A stretch of DNA of 64,000 bases from Aldrovandia affinis (GCA_029706075.1 JAINUG010000389.1:305001-369000); one strand, 5' to 3'; counted from the stretch's first letter, positions 33,301 to 43,994 are shown. A program made the numbers and translations. Notes: generated from the letters alone by a model not told the origin.

Positions 33301-36300
33301 AGAAACCGGCGCCAGCAGGGGATGACGAAGGGCAGATGATCCCTGATGACAACGAGATGGCGATGTACTCCTCCATGGCTTTGTTCTCTGGGACAGACAA
33401 TGAGTATAGGTGGCCTCTCTGAGGAGTTGAACCAGGAAATAGGTCGATAGGGCAGTCATAGGCGCGATGAGGTGGTAAGGTGCAGGCACGGGACTTGCTG
33501 AAAGCCTGGCCAAGGTCGTGGTATTCAGAGGGCACGAGTGACAGGTCGACCGGTCTTTCTCTAGCCATGGGTGTGGAGTCTCCAGGGGTAGCTGCGGAAC
33601 AAAGGCATGACTTCTGACAGTAAGAGCTCCACTCCCAGAGGTTTCCAGTGGTCCAGTCAATACTGGGATTGTGGGTCGCCAGCCAGGGTCCGCCAAGCAC
33701 CACTGGAGCGTGGGGAGACTCCATGAGATAGAGTGCTAGCTTCTCTCTGTGATTCCCGGAAACAAGCAGCTCCAGGGGCTGGGTGATCTCCTGAATTTCC
33801 GCTAGAGGCGTACCTGTCAGGGTCTTGGTCTGGAGAGGTGTCGCTAGACGAGACACCGGGATTCCCATGCGACGAACCTGGGTAGGGCAGATGAGGTTGG
33901 CATCGGCCCCCGAGTCAATCAGAGCCTGCACTGGAAACTGCTCTCCTTGCCAGGAGAGGAGGACGTGGAGCATGGGACGTTGGGGTTGGAAGGTTGATAG
34001 CTGAGAGGCGCCCGTCAGAACCTTCCTCTTCACTGACGGGCGTTGTCTTTTACCGGAAATGTCCTCTGCCTCCGCAGTAAAGGCAAAGTCCCCCCTCCCG
34101 GCGGCGCTGGCGTTCGGCCTCGGATAGATGGGTCCGATTCAATTGCATGGGCTCCGTGATCGCAGTGGGTTGAGCAGGGGAGTTGGATCGCATCGCAGAC
34201 TGGAAGCGGGGGGAAGCAGGGGATTCTCGATGCCTCCTTCCTCTCTCCAGTAGACGAGTGTCGATGCGGATGGCTAGGTCCACGAGTCTGTCCAGGTCCG
34301 GAGGTAGGTCGCACACAGTCAGTTTGTCCAGTATCCTCTCGGAGAAGCCGTGCATGAAAGCGTTGTAGGTGGCCTTGGAATTCCATCCTGCTGAGGTAGC
34401 CAGGGTCCGGAACTCGATGGAGTAGTCTGAGACGGATTGGTCTCCCTGGCGCAGACGAAGCAGTTGGCGGGCAGCCGCCCATCCGACCGAGGATCGGTCG
34501 AAAACCCTTTTCATCTCCTCCGCAAAGGAAGAGAAGGTTGCGAGAGTAGGGTGTCCGGATTCCCAGAGAGAGGTTCCCCAAAGTCGAGCTTTTCCCCCAA
34601 GGAGCGTGATTACATAAGCTACCTTTGCTCTCTCCGTGGGAAATAAAGAGGGCTGGAGTTCGAACACCATGGAGCATTGATTCAGAAAAGCGCGACACGA
34701 GTTGGGGTCGCCCAGGTAGCGTTGTGGAGGGGGTAATTGTGGTTCGGACCTCCTCTGATAACCGGCTTGCGTCTGTAATTGGATTGCTACAGTCTGCAGC
34801 ACGGGCAGTCACTGCCGAATCCTGGGTGACTTGGGCCATGGCTGAAAACTGCTCCGCCAGAGCTTGGACGGTCTGCTGCAACGTCCGCAGCTCTGCCTCG
34901 TGTCGTCCCAGGATGATCCCGCGGTGACGGGCAGCGTCGGGTCGGGCCGCTGGTTCCATCGGTGCCAGATTGTTCTGTCAGGAACGGTGTCGGAAAACCA
35001 GGTGCGGACCCAGTAATGCAATAATGTATTTTATTGCATAAACAGGCAATGGTCACACAGGAGCAATCAGGGCAATACAGGGATCCAAAGAGTGGTCGGG
35101 GACAGGCAAAGTTAATTCCAGGCTTCAGTTGTGTCAGAGGCAGGCAAGGCGTAGTCAATGGGCAGGCGGAGGTCGATAACGGGAAATCAGTCCAGGGAAC
35201 ACAGAGAGGAGCGGGACTGGAACCACAAGGAGCACGAGCAGGTGGGTTGGGAACGAGACTGGGACACAGACGAATACGGGAGCACGAACAAAAACACGAT
35301 GAAACAAAACACGGGTAAACAGAGAAAATGCTGGAGAGTTGTGTAGGCATAAGCAAAGCACAAGACAATCTGGCAACAGACATGGGAAAACGCACAGCTT
35401 ATATACATTTAGACATAACAAGAAACAATCAGGAATTAACACGAATGCAGCAGACTGCAATCAGACACATGAGGAATAAGTGAAAACGATAATACAATGA
35501 CGAGACAATCTGGTAATGAACATGGGAAATGAACAGCTTAACTACATCAGACATAACAAGAAACAATCAGGAATTAACACGAATGCAGCTAACTGCAATC
35601 AGACACATGAGGAACAGGTGAAAACGATAATACAATGACGAGACTGGAAACAGGTAAGCGAAATTAAAAACACAGACCGGACAACCAGGAAAACATGGAA
35701 TAAACTACAAACACCTAATTACGGGGAACACGAACACGAGATGTGACACGTTGTGCTCTTGGTGAACATATTATTGTGTGTGTGCCTTCTTCATTGGCCA
35801 GACTGTGGTCCCTGAGCCTGCACTTTGTAAGGATCTGTCGCCTGCTCTCCATCTCTGATGGTGAAGAGACACTCGGACAGTCTGTAATCTCTCTCTTGGG
35901 CCGCTAACGTTACCATTTGTTTTTGTGTTTTGGTTTCTATGTCCCAATGTTCCAGATTTTGCTGAAGGACTGAGGATGTCACACTGTGTAAATGACTGAG
36001 TGTCTGACCCAGGGCTGAAGGACTGAGGACGTCACACTGTGTAAATGACAGAGTGTTTGACCTAGGGCTGAAGGGCTGAGGACGTCACACTGTGTGAATG
36101 ACTGTACCCTCCCCTCCCCTCCCCAGGTTCGCCTGCCTCCTCTGTGGACGTCCTGGTGGCTCGCCCCCCCTTTGTCCTGAATGGCACCACTGTGAAGCTG
36201 TCCTGCAAGTTCACCTCCAGCTACAAGGTGGACTACAGCAAGTTTGCCATGAACTGGACCTACCAGGAGACAGTCAACGACACCGGAGACATGGTGCGTC

Positions 36301-37576
36301 CCCCGCCCCCCATCACATCGTCTCACCGTCCCTGTCTGCCCCTCATCCTCTCTCCTCTTTCCGCCTCTCCTTCCTCTCTCTTCTACCCCTCCCCCTCTCT
36401 CTTCCACCTCTCCCTCCTCTCTCTTCTTCCCCTCCCTCCATTCCACCTCTCCTTCCTTGGTCTTCTACCCCTCCCCCATTCCACCTCTCCTTCCTCTCTC
36501 TTCTACCCCTCCCCCATTCTACCTCTCCTTCCTCTCTCTTCTACCTCTCCCCCATTTATTCCTCCTCTTTCTTTCACTCTATTTGTGATATGCACCCCTC
36601 CGGTTCATTGTCCTGCCAAATCATATATTCACATATTGAGTTTGAATTAGGAAAACACATATGCGTATATACTGTACAGTATGGATTATGAAAGCATATA
36701 TTCACATATGCAGTAGAGCAGAGTTTTGGCTTATACCTGCGTTTAATACACACAACAATCTGTTTCAACCATGTGTGATATCTGACCTGCTGCAGAAAGC
36801 ATTTTCACGTGTTTGTAATTGAAGTCGAAGTTAGGGACGAAGTGTTTAATCCAGGCGCGTGGCTCAATGTTATCTCTTCTCTCCCACTCCCTCGCCCCCC
36901 CCTCAGTTCATGACCTACAAACAGGGGTTCACCCCGGTCAGGACAGAGAGGTTTGAGGACCGGGTGGAGTTTGTGGGAAACCTGGAGAGGAACGACGTAT
37001 CCGTCTCCCTGTCGGACGTGCAGATCTCCGACGAGGGCATCTACAACTGCTTTGTGCGGAACCCTCCGGACCGCGTGCAGGGGCACGGGGTGATCTATCT
37101 CATAGTTGTCACAGAGCGTAAGGGGGTGGGGGCGGGGCTTCACCTGGTAGATCAGGGTCAGAACGACCCTCTGGTTTGATTCTGCCCTAATAAGCCATCC
37201 ATTACAGTCTCTCCATCCATTGCAATGTCTCCATTCATTACCACTGGACTGAGGACATTACAGTGTCTCCATCCATTGTCACTGTACCGAGAACATTACC
37301 ATCTCTCCATCCATCTCCAGTGCTTAGTTGATGGACGTACAGAACAGACAGTACAATAACAGGGCTCCAGGCAGTGTTCAAACCTGCAGTGTTTTCTGGT
37401 CTACCCCCCTCTTTTCCGCAGTGCCCCCCCCACGGGACAGCACGATCGCGGTGGCGGTGGGGGTCGGCGGGCTCCTGAGCGCGTTCATCCTCTCCATCGT
37501 GGTGCTCAAGTGCCTCTGGCGCCAGTGTAAGCGGGTGCGCGTCTCCGGCGGAAGGAAGACGGAGGGAGGGCGCTGA
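29570..37576 (+). CDS. scn2b: Sodium channel beta-2 subunit, tandem copy B (four exons)
   Basis: Complete coding set: 29,570-29,654 (signal peptide), 36,127-36,293, 36,907-37,117, 37,422-37,576; phases 1, 0, 1 fit throughout. Encodes a signal peptide, a V-type Ig domain ([21 protein letters not shown]), a TM helix after [10 protein letters not shown], and a short basic tail. Same role as copy A is expected for the Ig fold. However, the cysteine corresponding to the mammalian alpha-linking Cys26 is serine here (CKFTSSYK), so covalent tethering to the channel is unlikely if that role is conserved. The tail is about 13 residues shorter than A and frameshifted: the EEGTK-coding DNA is still visible at 37,575-37,589, out of frame. 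A Gypsy element fills intron 1. Could be a young functional specialised paralog or one in early decay. Confidence 0.87.
29765..30445. repeat. Higher-order satellite and microsatellite in scn2b-B intron 1
   Basis: Three copies (near 29,800, 29,985 and 30,145) of a unit with CCATCCATCCGTCCGTCGGT and TTGACTTCCGTGTCCCGTTG are separated by (GT)n runs, a period of about 160-190 bp. 30,290-30,445 is GA then CA repeat. Confidence 0.9.
30446..30812. other. No gene seen; intron 1 DNA
   Basis: AT-rich, non-coding sequence between the microsatellites and the Gypsy LTR. CATTG at 30,808-30,812 forms the left target duplication. Confidence 0.5.
30813..31479 (-). repeat. 3' LTR of the Gypsy element
   Basis: 667 bp; very similar to the 5' LTR but with an extra CACGAACAAGAACACGGGAG-type tandem unit near 31,115-31,160. 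Confidence 0.92.
31494..32436 (-). pseudogene. Gypsy integrase C-terminal half and chromodomain
   Basis: Frame 32,436-32,098 carries the end of the integrase core ([26 protein letters not shown] with the catalytic Glu region). After a frameshift, 32,067-31,494 carries the integrase C-terminal domain ([33 protein letters not shown]) and a chromodomain ([17 protein letters not shown]). Confidence 0.88.
32420..32650. other. Foreign block replacing RNase H and integrase start
   Basis: The reverse transcriptase frame stops matching Gypsy at about 32,650 and integrase resumes at about 32,430. Between lies unrelated sequence with GGTGGATGCTGGTGGATGCT repeats and a piece resembling a fish LINE-derived repeat. 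About 1.3-1.5 kb of normal pol is missing (estimate from family layout). Confidence 0.7.
32650..34033 (-). pseudogene. Gypsy protease and reverse transcriptase
   Basis: Protease active site [12 protein letters not shown] near residue 40; reverse transcriptase motifs [48 protein letters not shown] and the catalytic [11 protein letters not shown] box; thumb region to [16 protein letters not shown]. The frame is open here, but the RNase H domain that should follow is absent. Confidence 0.92.
34037..34959 (-). pseudogene. Gypsy gag, frameshifted
   Basis: Starts at [12 protein letters not shown] (34,959) and continues after about 34,800 in a second frame (34,802-34,050): capsid-like region ([33 protein letters not shown]) and a [11 protein letters not shown] zinc knuckle at the end. 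The frame change around 34,780 makes it non-functional as written. Confidence 0.87.
34976..35748 (-). repeat. 5' LTR of the Gypsy element
   Basis: 773 bp, longer than its partner because about 100 bp (GAACAGCTTA... AATGCAGC) is tandemly duplicated at 35,395-35,590. Confidence 0.92.
36127..36293 (+). CDS. scn2b: scn2b copy B, exon 2
   Basis: 167 bp, acceptor CCTCCCCAG, donor ATG|GTGCGT. Encodes [51 protein letters not shown]. First Ig cysteine kept; the second, surface cysteine of copy A is serine. Confidence 0.92.
36355..36560 (+). repeat. Pyrimidine minisatellite in scn2b-B intron 2
   Basis: Shorter, more degenerate version of the array at 4130-4425. Confidence 0.85.
36907..37117 (+). CDS. 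scn2b: scn2b copy B, exon 3
   Basis: 211 bp, acceptor CCCCCCTCAG, donor GAGC|GTAAGG. Encodes [54 protein letters not shown]. Second Ig cysteine kept. Changes from A include RF to GF, K to R, D to E and N to Y. Confidence 0.93.
37422..37576 (+). CDS. scn2b: scn2b copy B, exon 4 (TM, shortened tail)
   Basis: Acceptor CTTTTCCGCAG, phase 1. Encodes [18 protein letters not shown], a TM helix [14 protein letters not shown], then [18 protein letters not shown] and TGA at 37,574. Relative to A, about 39 bp of tail coding is gone and a net frame change ends the protein just before the DNA for EEGTK. Another TGA overlapping GTGAGT persists at 37,590. Confidence 0.88.
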
Positions 37577-37599
37577 GGAGGGCACCAAGTGAGTCCCTC

Positions 37600-37929
37600 C
37601 CTCCCTTTCTCTCTCTCTCTCTCTCACTCTCACTGTGTGTATGTCTCTCTCTCTGTCTCTTTCCTCACTCTCTCACACTCTCACTGTGTGTCTGTGTCTC
37701 TCACTCCTCACTGCTGTCTCTGTCTCCGTCTCTCTCTCTCTTTCTCTCACTGTGTCTCTCTGTCTCTCTCCTCCCTCTCCTCACTGCTGTCTCTGTCTCT
37801 CTCTCTCTCTCTTTCTCTCACTGTGTCTCTCTGTCTCTCTCTCTCTCCTCACTGCTGTCTCTGTGTCTGTGTCTCTCTCTCCTCACTGCTGTCTCTCACT
37901 GTGTCTCTCTCTCTCCTCACTGCTGTCTC

Positions 37930-37976
<47 letters not shown>

Positions 37977-38060
37977 GTGTATGTCTCTCTCTCTCTCTCA
38001 CTGTGTCTCTCTGTCTCTCTCCTCCCTCTCCTCCTCCTGTCTCTCTCTCGCTCTGTCTCT
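37600..38060. repeat. TC/GA-rich simple repeat after scn2b-B
   Basis: Same composition as 8930-9575, shorter. Confidence 0.95.
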
Positions 38061-38239
38061 CTAATGTCTAATGTCTAATGTCCGTACAGATGTGTGTTAT
38101 GTGATGTGGAGCCACATGATGCCAATCTATAAGTGTGCGGTACAGCGGTGATGTTCATGTTCTCTCTCCTTCTCTCTCCCTCTCTCTCCCTCTCTCTCTC
38201 CATCTCTCTGTCTCTCTCTCCCTGCCGCTCTCTTCTCAG

Positions 38240-38650
38240 TAGACATGTGTACTCCCTGCCTGAAGATGTACATTTACCCCTGCTTCCCCCGTGGCCCAGT
38301 GACCCCGACCCCTCCCCCTGCCACCCCCGCTCGCTGGTTGTATCCCACAATGCCCCTCTCCCTGCCTTTCTGAAGCCCCCCGCGCCCCTAGCTGTCTCCA
38401 CCGCATCTGGATTGGATGGAAAAAACATCAGAGGCGAGGCGAATCGGAGGCCAGGATTGTGACAGGCCTCCATGCATTGCAGTGCACTCCTCCCTCCACA
38501 TGGCGGCGCCAGCGAGAGTTTTTATACCCACTGTCCCCACCCACTGTCTCCTCTGCATCAGTGCTGTTCTCTCCTGCCCTTTGGAAGGGTTGCAGGGTGT
38601 GCTGCTTTTTCGTTGTTACCCAGAGCTAATTTATCAATTAAATCTTCTGT
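38240..38650 (+). other. Copy-B counterpart of the post-stop conserved block
   Basis: Preceded by CTCTCTTCTCAG as in A. Same text as 10,895-11,330 with a one-base deletion in a C-run and a roughly 20-bp deletion near 38,520. Not obviously coding. Confidence 0.4.
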
Positions 38651-38654
38651 TCAG

Positions 38655-39021
38655 GAGCCTCCAATAGTGTAGCCGTGGAGTGTAACACACCCATGTTGGC
38701 TGGTCCTTTATGGGTGTGAGCTGCCTATCATGGTCGTGGTTCAAACTCTCGACTGTACCAGACCAGCCCTGGTGGGGAGCCTTGATTGGGGGCGGCGTTT
38801 GGCTGTCTGCCCCAGGGAGAGGTGGGAGGGAGAGCTGGCACGAGCTCGCCGAGGAGCGGTAGGACGACCTAGTAAACAGGGGTTGGTGAATTCCGTCTCG
38901 GAGGAGGCGAACGTTGCCTTGTAGTATTAGCTTGTCCCGTGGAGGCGGATGGCGAGTTCGTGGGGGAGGGTAAATTGAAAAGAAATAGAGGGAATAATTG
39001 GCTACCAAATGGGGAGAAAAA
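38655..39021 (+). mobile_element. tRNA-derived SINE, ancestral to the duplication
   Basis: Flanked by CTTCTGTTCAG and CTGCTGTTCAG; ortholog of 11,333-11,693. Retains TTCAAACTCTCGACTGTACC near box B, partly lost in copy A. Confidence 0.85.
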
Positions 39022-39104
39022 GCTGCTGTTCAGTTTAACTCACGTCACCTTGGTTTCTTGGGTCTAAGCTGGTATTACATGTAGTTGCATACACAGGTAA
39101 GAGA

Positions 39105-39545
39105 ACTACAGGATGTGGCATTTTCACTATTATAGTTACCTGTGTAGGTGAGCAGTGTGAGGGGAGAGCAGGTTACCTGTGCAGATGAGCAGTGTGAAGG
39201 GGAGAGCAGGTTACCTGTGCAGATGAGCAGTGTGAGGGGGAGAGCAGGTTAACTGTGCAGATGAGCAGTGTGAGGGGGAGAGCAGGTTACCTGTGTAGGT
39301 GAGCAGTGTGAAGGGGAGAGCAGGTTAACTGTGCAGATGAGCAGTGTGAGGGGGAGAGCAGGTTACCTGTGCAGATGAGCAGTGTGAGGGGGAGAGCAGG
39401 TTAACTGTGTAGGTGAGCAGTGTGAAGGGGAGAGCATGTTACCTGTGCAGATGAGCAGTGTGAGGGGGAGAGCAGGTTAACTGTGTAGGTGAGCAGTGTG
39501 AAGGGGAGAGCATGTTACCTGTGTAGGTGAGCAGTGTGAGGTGTG
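39105..39545 (+). repeat. 38-bp minisatellite expanded in copy B
   Basis: About 11-12 units of GTGCAGATGAGCAGTGTGAG plus GGGGAGAGCAGGTTACCT. Copy A (18,088-18,160) has two. Confidence 0.93.
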
Positions 39546-39837
39546 GATCGGAGAGCAGAACTCCTCTCACCCTTTAGAGACCAGAGGAGCACTGGGGCAC
39601 TACATTTGAAAGCTGCACGTCTCACCTGAATAGTCCAGGCCCATTGTGCTCCAGGGTTAGTGATCCACAATTGTCACTGCCACAGAACACACGTCATACT
39701 GTTCTAGTGTGATGCTGTCCAGCGCAGGAATATGATTCTGATCATAATCATCATCATCACTCTTTTGTGTGAGACTCCATTATTGACACATAGCCCTGTT
39801 ACAGCCCGGCGTTGGGGTTTCCAAAATATGAAACACT

Positions 39838-40000
39838 TTAAGAACATAAGAATACATTATGACCAGAACCATCTAGGCTTGTCATGTCCTAATCTAAAGA
39901 GTATCTAGTACTGCATCTAGCCTGGACTTGAATAGCCCAAGTGTTTCTGCCTCTACTATCTGACCTGGCAAGCTGTTCCAGGAATTAACAACTTTCTGTT
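39838..40000 (-). mobile_element. CR1 LINE 3' fragment (copy B)
   Basis: Same insertion as 18,440-18,645 with further deletion; it joins directly to the sequence matching 20,955, so B lacks the Tc1/mariner insertion and surrounding DNA. Confidence 0.8.
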
Positions 40001-40472
40001 CTCTAGTGTAGGCCTCAAAGCCTGGACCCACGGTACCTTTTGGGCCCAGGACCGAACTGCCAAACCTGGCTGTGTGTCTGCCTCTGGTTCCTGTTCTCCT
40101 CCGTCAAGCTCCTTTGCTGTTCCAGAATGGCAGCACGCCTTTACACAATGTGCCGCCATTTTGTCTCTTTCTGACTCAGATGTAGCGTCATTATAACAGC
40201 ATTGCGGTTTGTTTCTGGATTTACTCAGTATTATATTCAACAATTTTCACAATTATTCATTTTCATTTGATGGATTATCATGATTGTTTATTCTTATCCT
40301 TTTTTTTCCTGTTGTGAATCTGTCTTGTTTTTCCTGACTTATAAGAGAGGGTTGTTTTCCTTATGTTAGGAGATCAGTTTCTTCAAAGCACCTTCAATTC
40401 GAAATGTTTTCCCCTAGTCTACCAACCTCAGGAACCCACATTTTCATTGTATCAGTCTAAAATGATATATTC

Positions 40473-40869
40473 TGGGGGCTGGCGGATAGCGAAGCGGTCT
40501 AATGCACCACACTTTGGCTGGTCCAGTGTGGTGTGCACTGCCTGTCAGGGACACGGTTCGAAACCCGCGTCTCTACCAGACCTCCGATCAGGTCGTCAGC
40601 CCTGATCGGAGGCGGCGTTTGGCTGTCTGCCTCCGGGGGAGGGGGGGAGGGTGAGCTGGCACGAGTCCGTCAAGGAGCAGGAAAAAGGCGTCCGTGGTAG
40701 AATTCCGTCTCGGAAGAGGCAGATAAAATCGGCCCGGAAATAGTGTCTCGACCCGGAGGACAGGCGGCGGACTCGTGGGGGAGGGTGAATTGATAAATAA
40801 ATAGAGGGTATAATTGGCAACCAAATTGGGAGAAAAACAGGGAACAATTTTTTACCTTTATTTTTTAAA
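40473..40869 (+). mobile_element. Full-length tRNA-derived SINE with 15-bp target duplication
   Basis: TAAAATGATATATTC lies at 40,458-40,472 and 40,870-40,884. Head box A GGATAGCGAAGCGGTCTA, box B GGTTCGAAACC. Body CTGATCGGAGGCGGCGTTTG, tail AGAGGGTATAATTGGCAACC. Copy A has the empty site near 22,884. This is the best reference copy of the family in the window. Confidence 0.93.
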
Positions 40870-41039
40870 TAAAATGATATATTCACAGATTCATGGTGCA
40901 CACACTGAAATCAAAACAGAAAGCACCAGTGTAGGAAGATGTTTTTGTTCTTTTTTTCCCTCCAGATTGACTCCAAACAGTCCTGTCAAAGTTGTGCCTG
41001 GATGGTTATGAAACTTATAGTGCTTTGATTTAGCAAATC

Positions 41040-41040
<1 letters not shown>

Positions 41041-41075
<35 letters not shown>
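41041..41075. repeat. (CA)n microsatellite
   Basis: Pure CA tract; orthologous tract at 23,066-23,104 in copy A is interrupted. Confidence 0.95.
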
Positions 41076-41076
<1 letters not shown>

Positions 41077-41659
41077 ACATGTGCCTAAATCCAGGCGTGT
41101 GAGACGATGTGAAATCTTGTGTACATCAACAGACATAAATGGTCATGTGCAATATGTATTTAGCTTCCTTTGCTGCTGATGTGTCTGTCCATGCATGCAT
41201 GCGCGCTTGCCACAGTGTTTTTGTGTGAAACCTCTGTTAGCCTTACACGGGGCACCAGAATGCTTGCTCCGCAATGTGTACTAGTGAATGAGGTGAATGA
41301 GGTGAATGAGGTGTTGTGACACCAAAAATGGGTGGAGCTACCCTGTGCTGTCGTGATTTGTTTGTGAAGAGCAAAGCCTTTTGATTGGTTGACCAAAGTC
41401 AATGATTGACAGGTAATTGTAGCTCCAGCCACCACTGGTGTCATGACACCCCATTCTCCCATCTGTACTGTGTACCACTACGACTGTATATTGGACCCAT
41501 ATTTCCAAATAAAGTTGAGAAAAACTAAAAAGCTGATTGCTTCATTGGCCGTTGGCACATCAATGTTTTTTGATTCTGTGAGTCATGAGGAAGTACAAAA
41601 TATAGGGTACCAATATTACCAAAGTACATTCTCTTTAGACACATCTGAGGGTTACATTT

Positions 41660-42009
41660 TGTAAATAATAAAGTGGATTTCCATCTTCTCGAATGTCAAT
41701 AAAAATTTAGATCAGATACATTATTCATTGCCGTCATGTTTTAAGATTGAGGGCTCTGGTTGGGGAGGGCAGTAGTAAAAACGTAATTGCTAGTTTCTAC
41801 CGCCGCAAACGGCATGTGTCAATAAAAAACGATGTACAACTTTCAGGTGTAAATAATATCTCAAACACAGGGCGTTGTGCTAGTTTGGTAACGTTATTAA
41901 TGGGCATATAAGGACAGATATGCGATAAATACCCACATCACAAAGGCCTGTTTTGTGGACGTTCTGTATTTCACCTCACTGAGGCAAATCGTTCAAGGAA
42001 CGGCTATTT
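41660..42009. other. No gene seen
   Basis: Non-coding sequence within the B segment that is deleted from A. CAAGGAACGGCTATTT at 41,994-42,009 is the left target duplication of the next SINE. Confidence 0.5.
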
Positions 42010-42363
42010 ATTATTTATTTTTTTTCAAAATTTGTTTGTTCATTTTGGTAGCCAATTAGACCCGCTATTTTAACGTCAATCCCCCTAGTAGTGTGAGTTC
42101 GCTGCCGTAGTCCTGCGACCGGTAGTGACGAATGCGAAGTGACGCCTCTTGCCGAGCCGTCGACCGAACCCCAGTACTGCAGGGCTACTCTTATACGCAG
42201 CGAACGTCATGTCCTGTCCCCTCCCCTCCCGGGGGCGGACAGCCAATCGCCGCCCCCTGGTGGCACTCCCGGCCAGAGCCGACACTTGGCGAGACGGGGA
42301 ATTGAACCCCGGTCTCCGTGGCCAGCGTCGGACGTTGTAACCACTGGACCACGTGGGAGGCCC
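42010..42363 (-). mobile_element. tRNA-Glu-like SINE with 16-bp target duplication
   Basis: CAAGGAACGGCTATTT at 41,994-42,009 and 42,364-42,379. Reversed head reads TCCCACGTGGTCCAGTGGTT with box B GGGGTTCAATTCCCCG, close to tRNA-Glu. Body GGGGGCGGACAGCCAATCGC matches 24,484-24,830 and 62,400-62,680. Confidence 0.92.
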
Positions 42364-42379
42364 CAAGGAACGGCTATTT

Positions 42380-42924
42380 GAAATACAATCCGTATTCAAA
42401 ATACTTGAGCTTTGCATTTGTAAGGAGTGGTTCATTGCACGTGAATGAGAGAGACTGTCTCTACAGCCATGTAATTGTGTAAGATACGTGTTTTTAAAAT
42501 GAATATACACACTTGTTTATGTTAAATATGAAATATTCACTTCAATAAATGTAGGCTACATATTTGGCCGGTGTATCATGAGGCAATGCCCTGAGCTATT
42601 GCGGAGGTTGGATATGATTGCACGGGAAAGGAGGGACCTTACAAGGAATAACAACAAACTAAAAATAATGAAGCGATTGTTGATGCCAATATTTTATATC
42701 TGTAAAAGTTTGTTATTTATCTTAAATGCATTTTTTCAAATAACAGCGATATATTAATATTTTCTGTTCAGCACTTTAGGCAGATTTTGCATGAAAGGTG
42801 CTCATAAAGACACAAATATAGTTTACGAAAGTGCACTTCTTAAAATCATAAAAATATAATACAAGGTATAAAACACATCTCAGAAGCCCAAACACCCAGC
42901 CACGCACACATGCACGCACACAGG

Positions 42925-42955
<31 letters not shown>

Positions 42956-43227
42956 TCACACACACACACATATAAATAACTTTATATCAATATCAAAACA
43001 ACACATTTGTGAAATGCAAAACACAAGGAAATACCAGCGTAAAAAACAGAGACCCTGTTTCCAAAGCCAGGAGACTCGGGGTGTGTAAAGCCGTAAGGTA
43101 AACACACGTGTGTCGGATTGCGTTGTGTGTGTTGTGTTTGGCAGCATTTGTGTACGAACATTTGAGTGTGGCTCTTACGCAAGAAATACGAACAATAAAA
43201 CTTTAGTTAGACTCATACTCCCAATCA
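42380..43227. other. No gene seen; (CA)n at 42,900-42,972
   Basis: AT-rich non-coding DNA with a short CA tract. Confidence 0.5.
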
Positions 43228-43806
43228 GGTATGGGGGTCAGTTCCATTTCGATTTCGATTCATAAAATTAATTGAAATTCAATTCACGGATTGGGCCATA
43301 ACGATCGATGGGACTTTTTTCAATTCACAAATTTAATCTCAGTGCATTTCTGATCTGGTGGATCAGCGTTCCGACATGAAAAAGAAGGTATAATCATAAT
43401 AATGTAGTATAAGTATATCATATTTACAATAATGACAAAAATGAGTTGTGCGTCTGTGTGGGAGGTGATGAACAGAAGTTAAAAAAAGTTAATAAAAAAA
43501 AAAACATTTGATCGACCAATCACCTGATAGGCGCACGGGGAAAAAATCGATCAACGTAGCTGGCAACGCAAGCCATCGAGTTAGCTAGCTAGCTATCAAG
43601 AAGTAACCAGCCTTGACAACCTTGACCTCTGGCAGCCAGCATTAACATGCTGTTGGTGCGTTGTCTTGTTTTCATGTTCTGGCTGTGTCCTTCTATTCGT
43701 CACAATTAAAAAATTGTAGCTGTGGGTGCTGAATCAAAAGTCAGGAAGACTTCCTTTTCCATAATCACGTTATTTCCTAACTTGACTGAATTGAAATGGA
43801 ACTGAC
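43228..43806. mobile_element. MITE with inverted ends
   Basis: GGGGGTCAGTTCCATTTC at the left and GAAATGGAACTGACCCC at the right are inverted. Resembles abundant fish hAT-type MITEs. No target duplication resolved. Confidence 0.7.
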
Positions 43807-43994
43807 CCCAACCCTGCCCTGAGCGTGCGCCACTTCTCGAGTCAGTCCTGTGTGGGGGCAGCAGTCCGGCGTACGGACCAAAGTGGGAGGGCCGAAACGA
43901 GACTCGCTGTAGCCCTGAGAACTCTGGGACTGATCAGAGGGTCCATCTCCGTCTCGTTTACCTCCCACTGCAGAGTGTGACTGAGCACTGGGGG

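Larger units (their letters stand above)
30813..35748 (-). mobile_element. Ty3/Gypsy chromovirus-type LTR retrotransposon, internally damaged
   Basis: LTRs at 30,813-31,479 and 34,976-35,748 (TGTCAGGAACGG... GAGATGTGACA), near-matching target duplications CATTG and CGTTG. A G-run polypurine tract (antisense of 31,480-31,494) precedes the 3' LTR. Reads on the minus strand: gag, protease, reverse transcriptase, a foreign block, the end of integrase, chromodomain. Gag is frameshifted, and RNase H plus the integrase zinc and catalytic start are missing. It inserted in intron 1 of scn2b copy B against the gene's direction. Inactive. Confidence 0.93.

Noticed and set aside
40473..40580. tRNA gene from box A and box B matches
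   Set aside because: The boxes belong to SINE heads with target duplications and SINE bodies; no cloverleaf can be closed. The same holds at 4.63, 42.3, 44.0, 49.5 and 55.6 kb.
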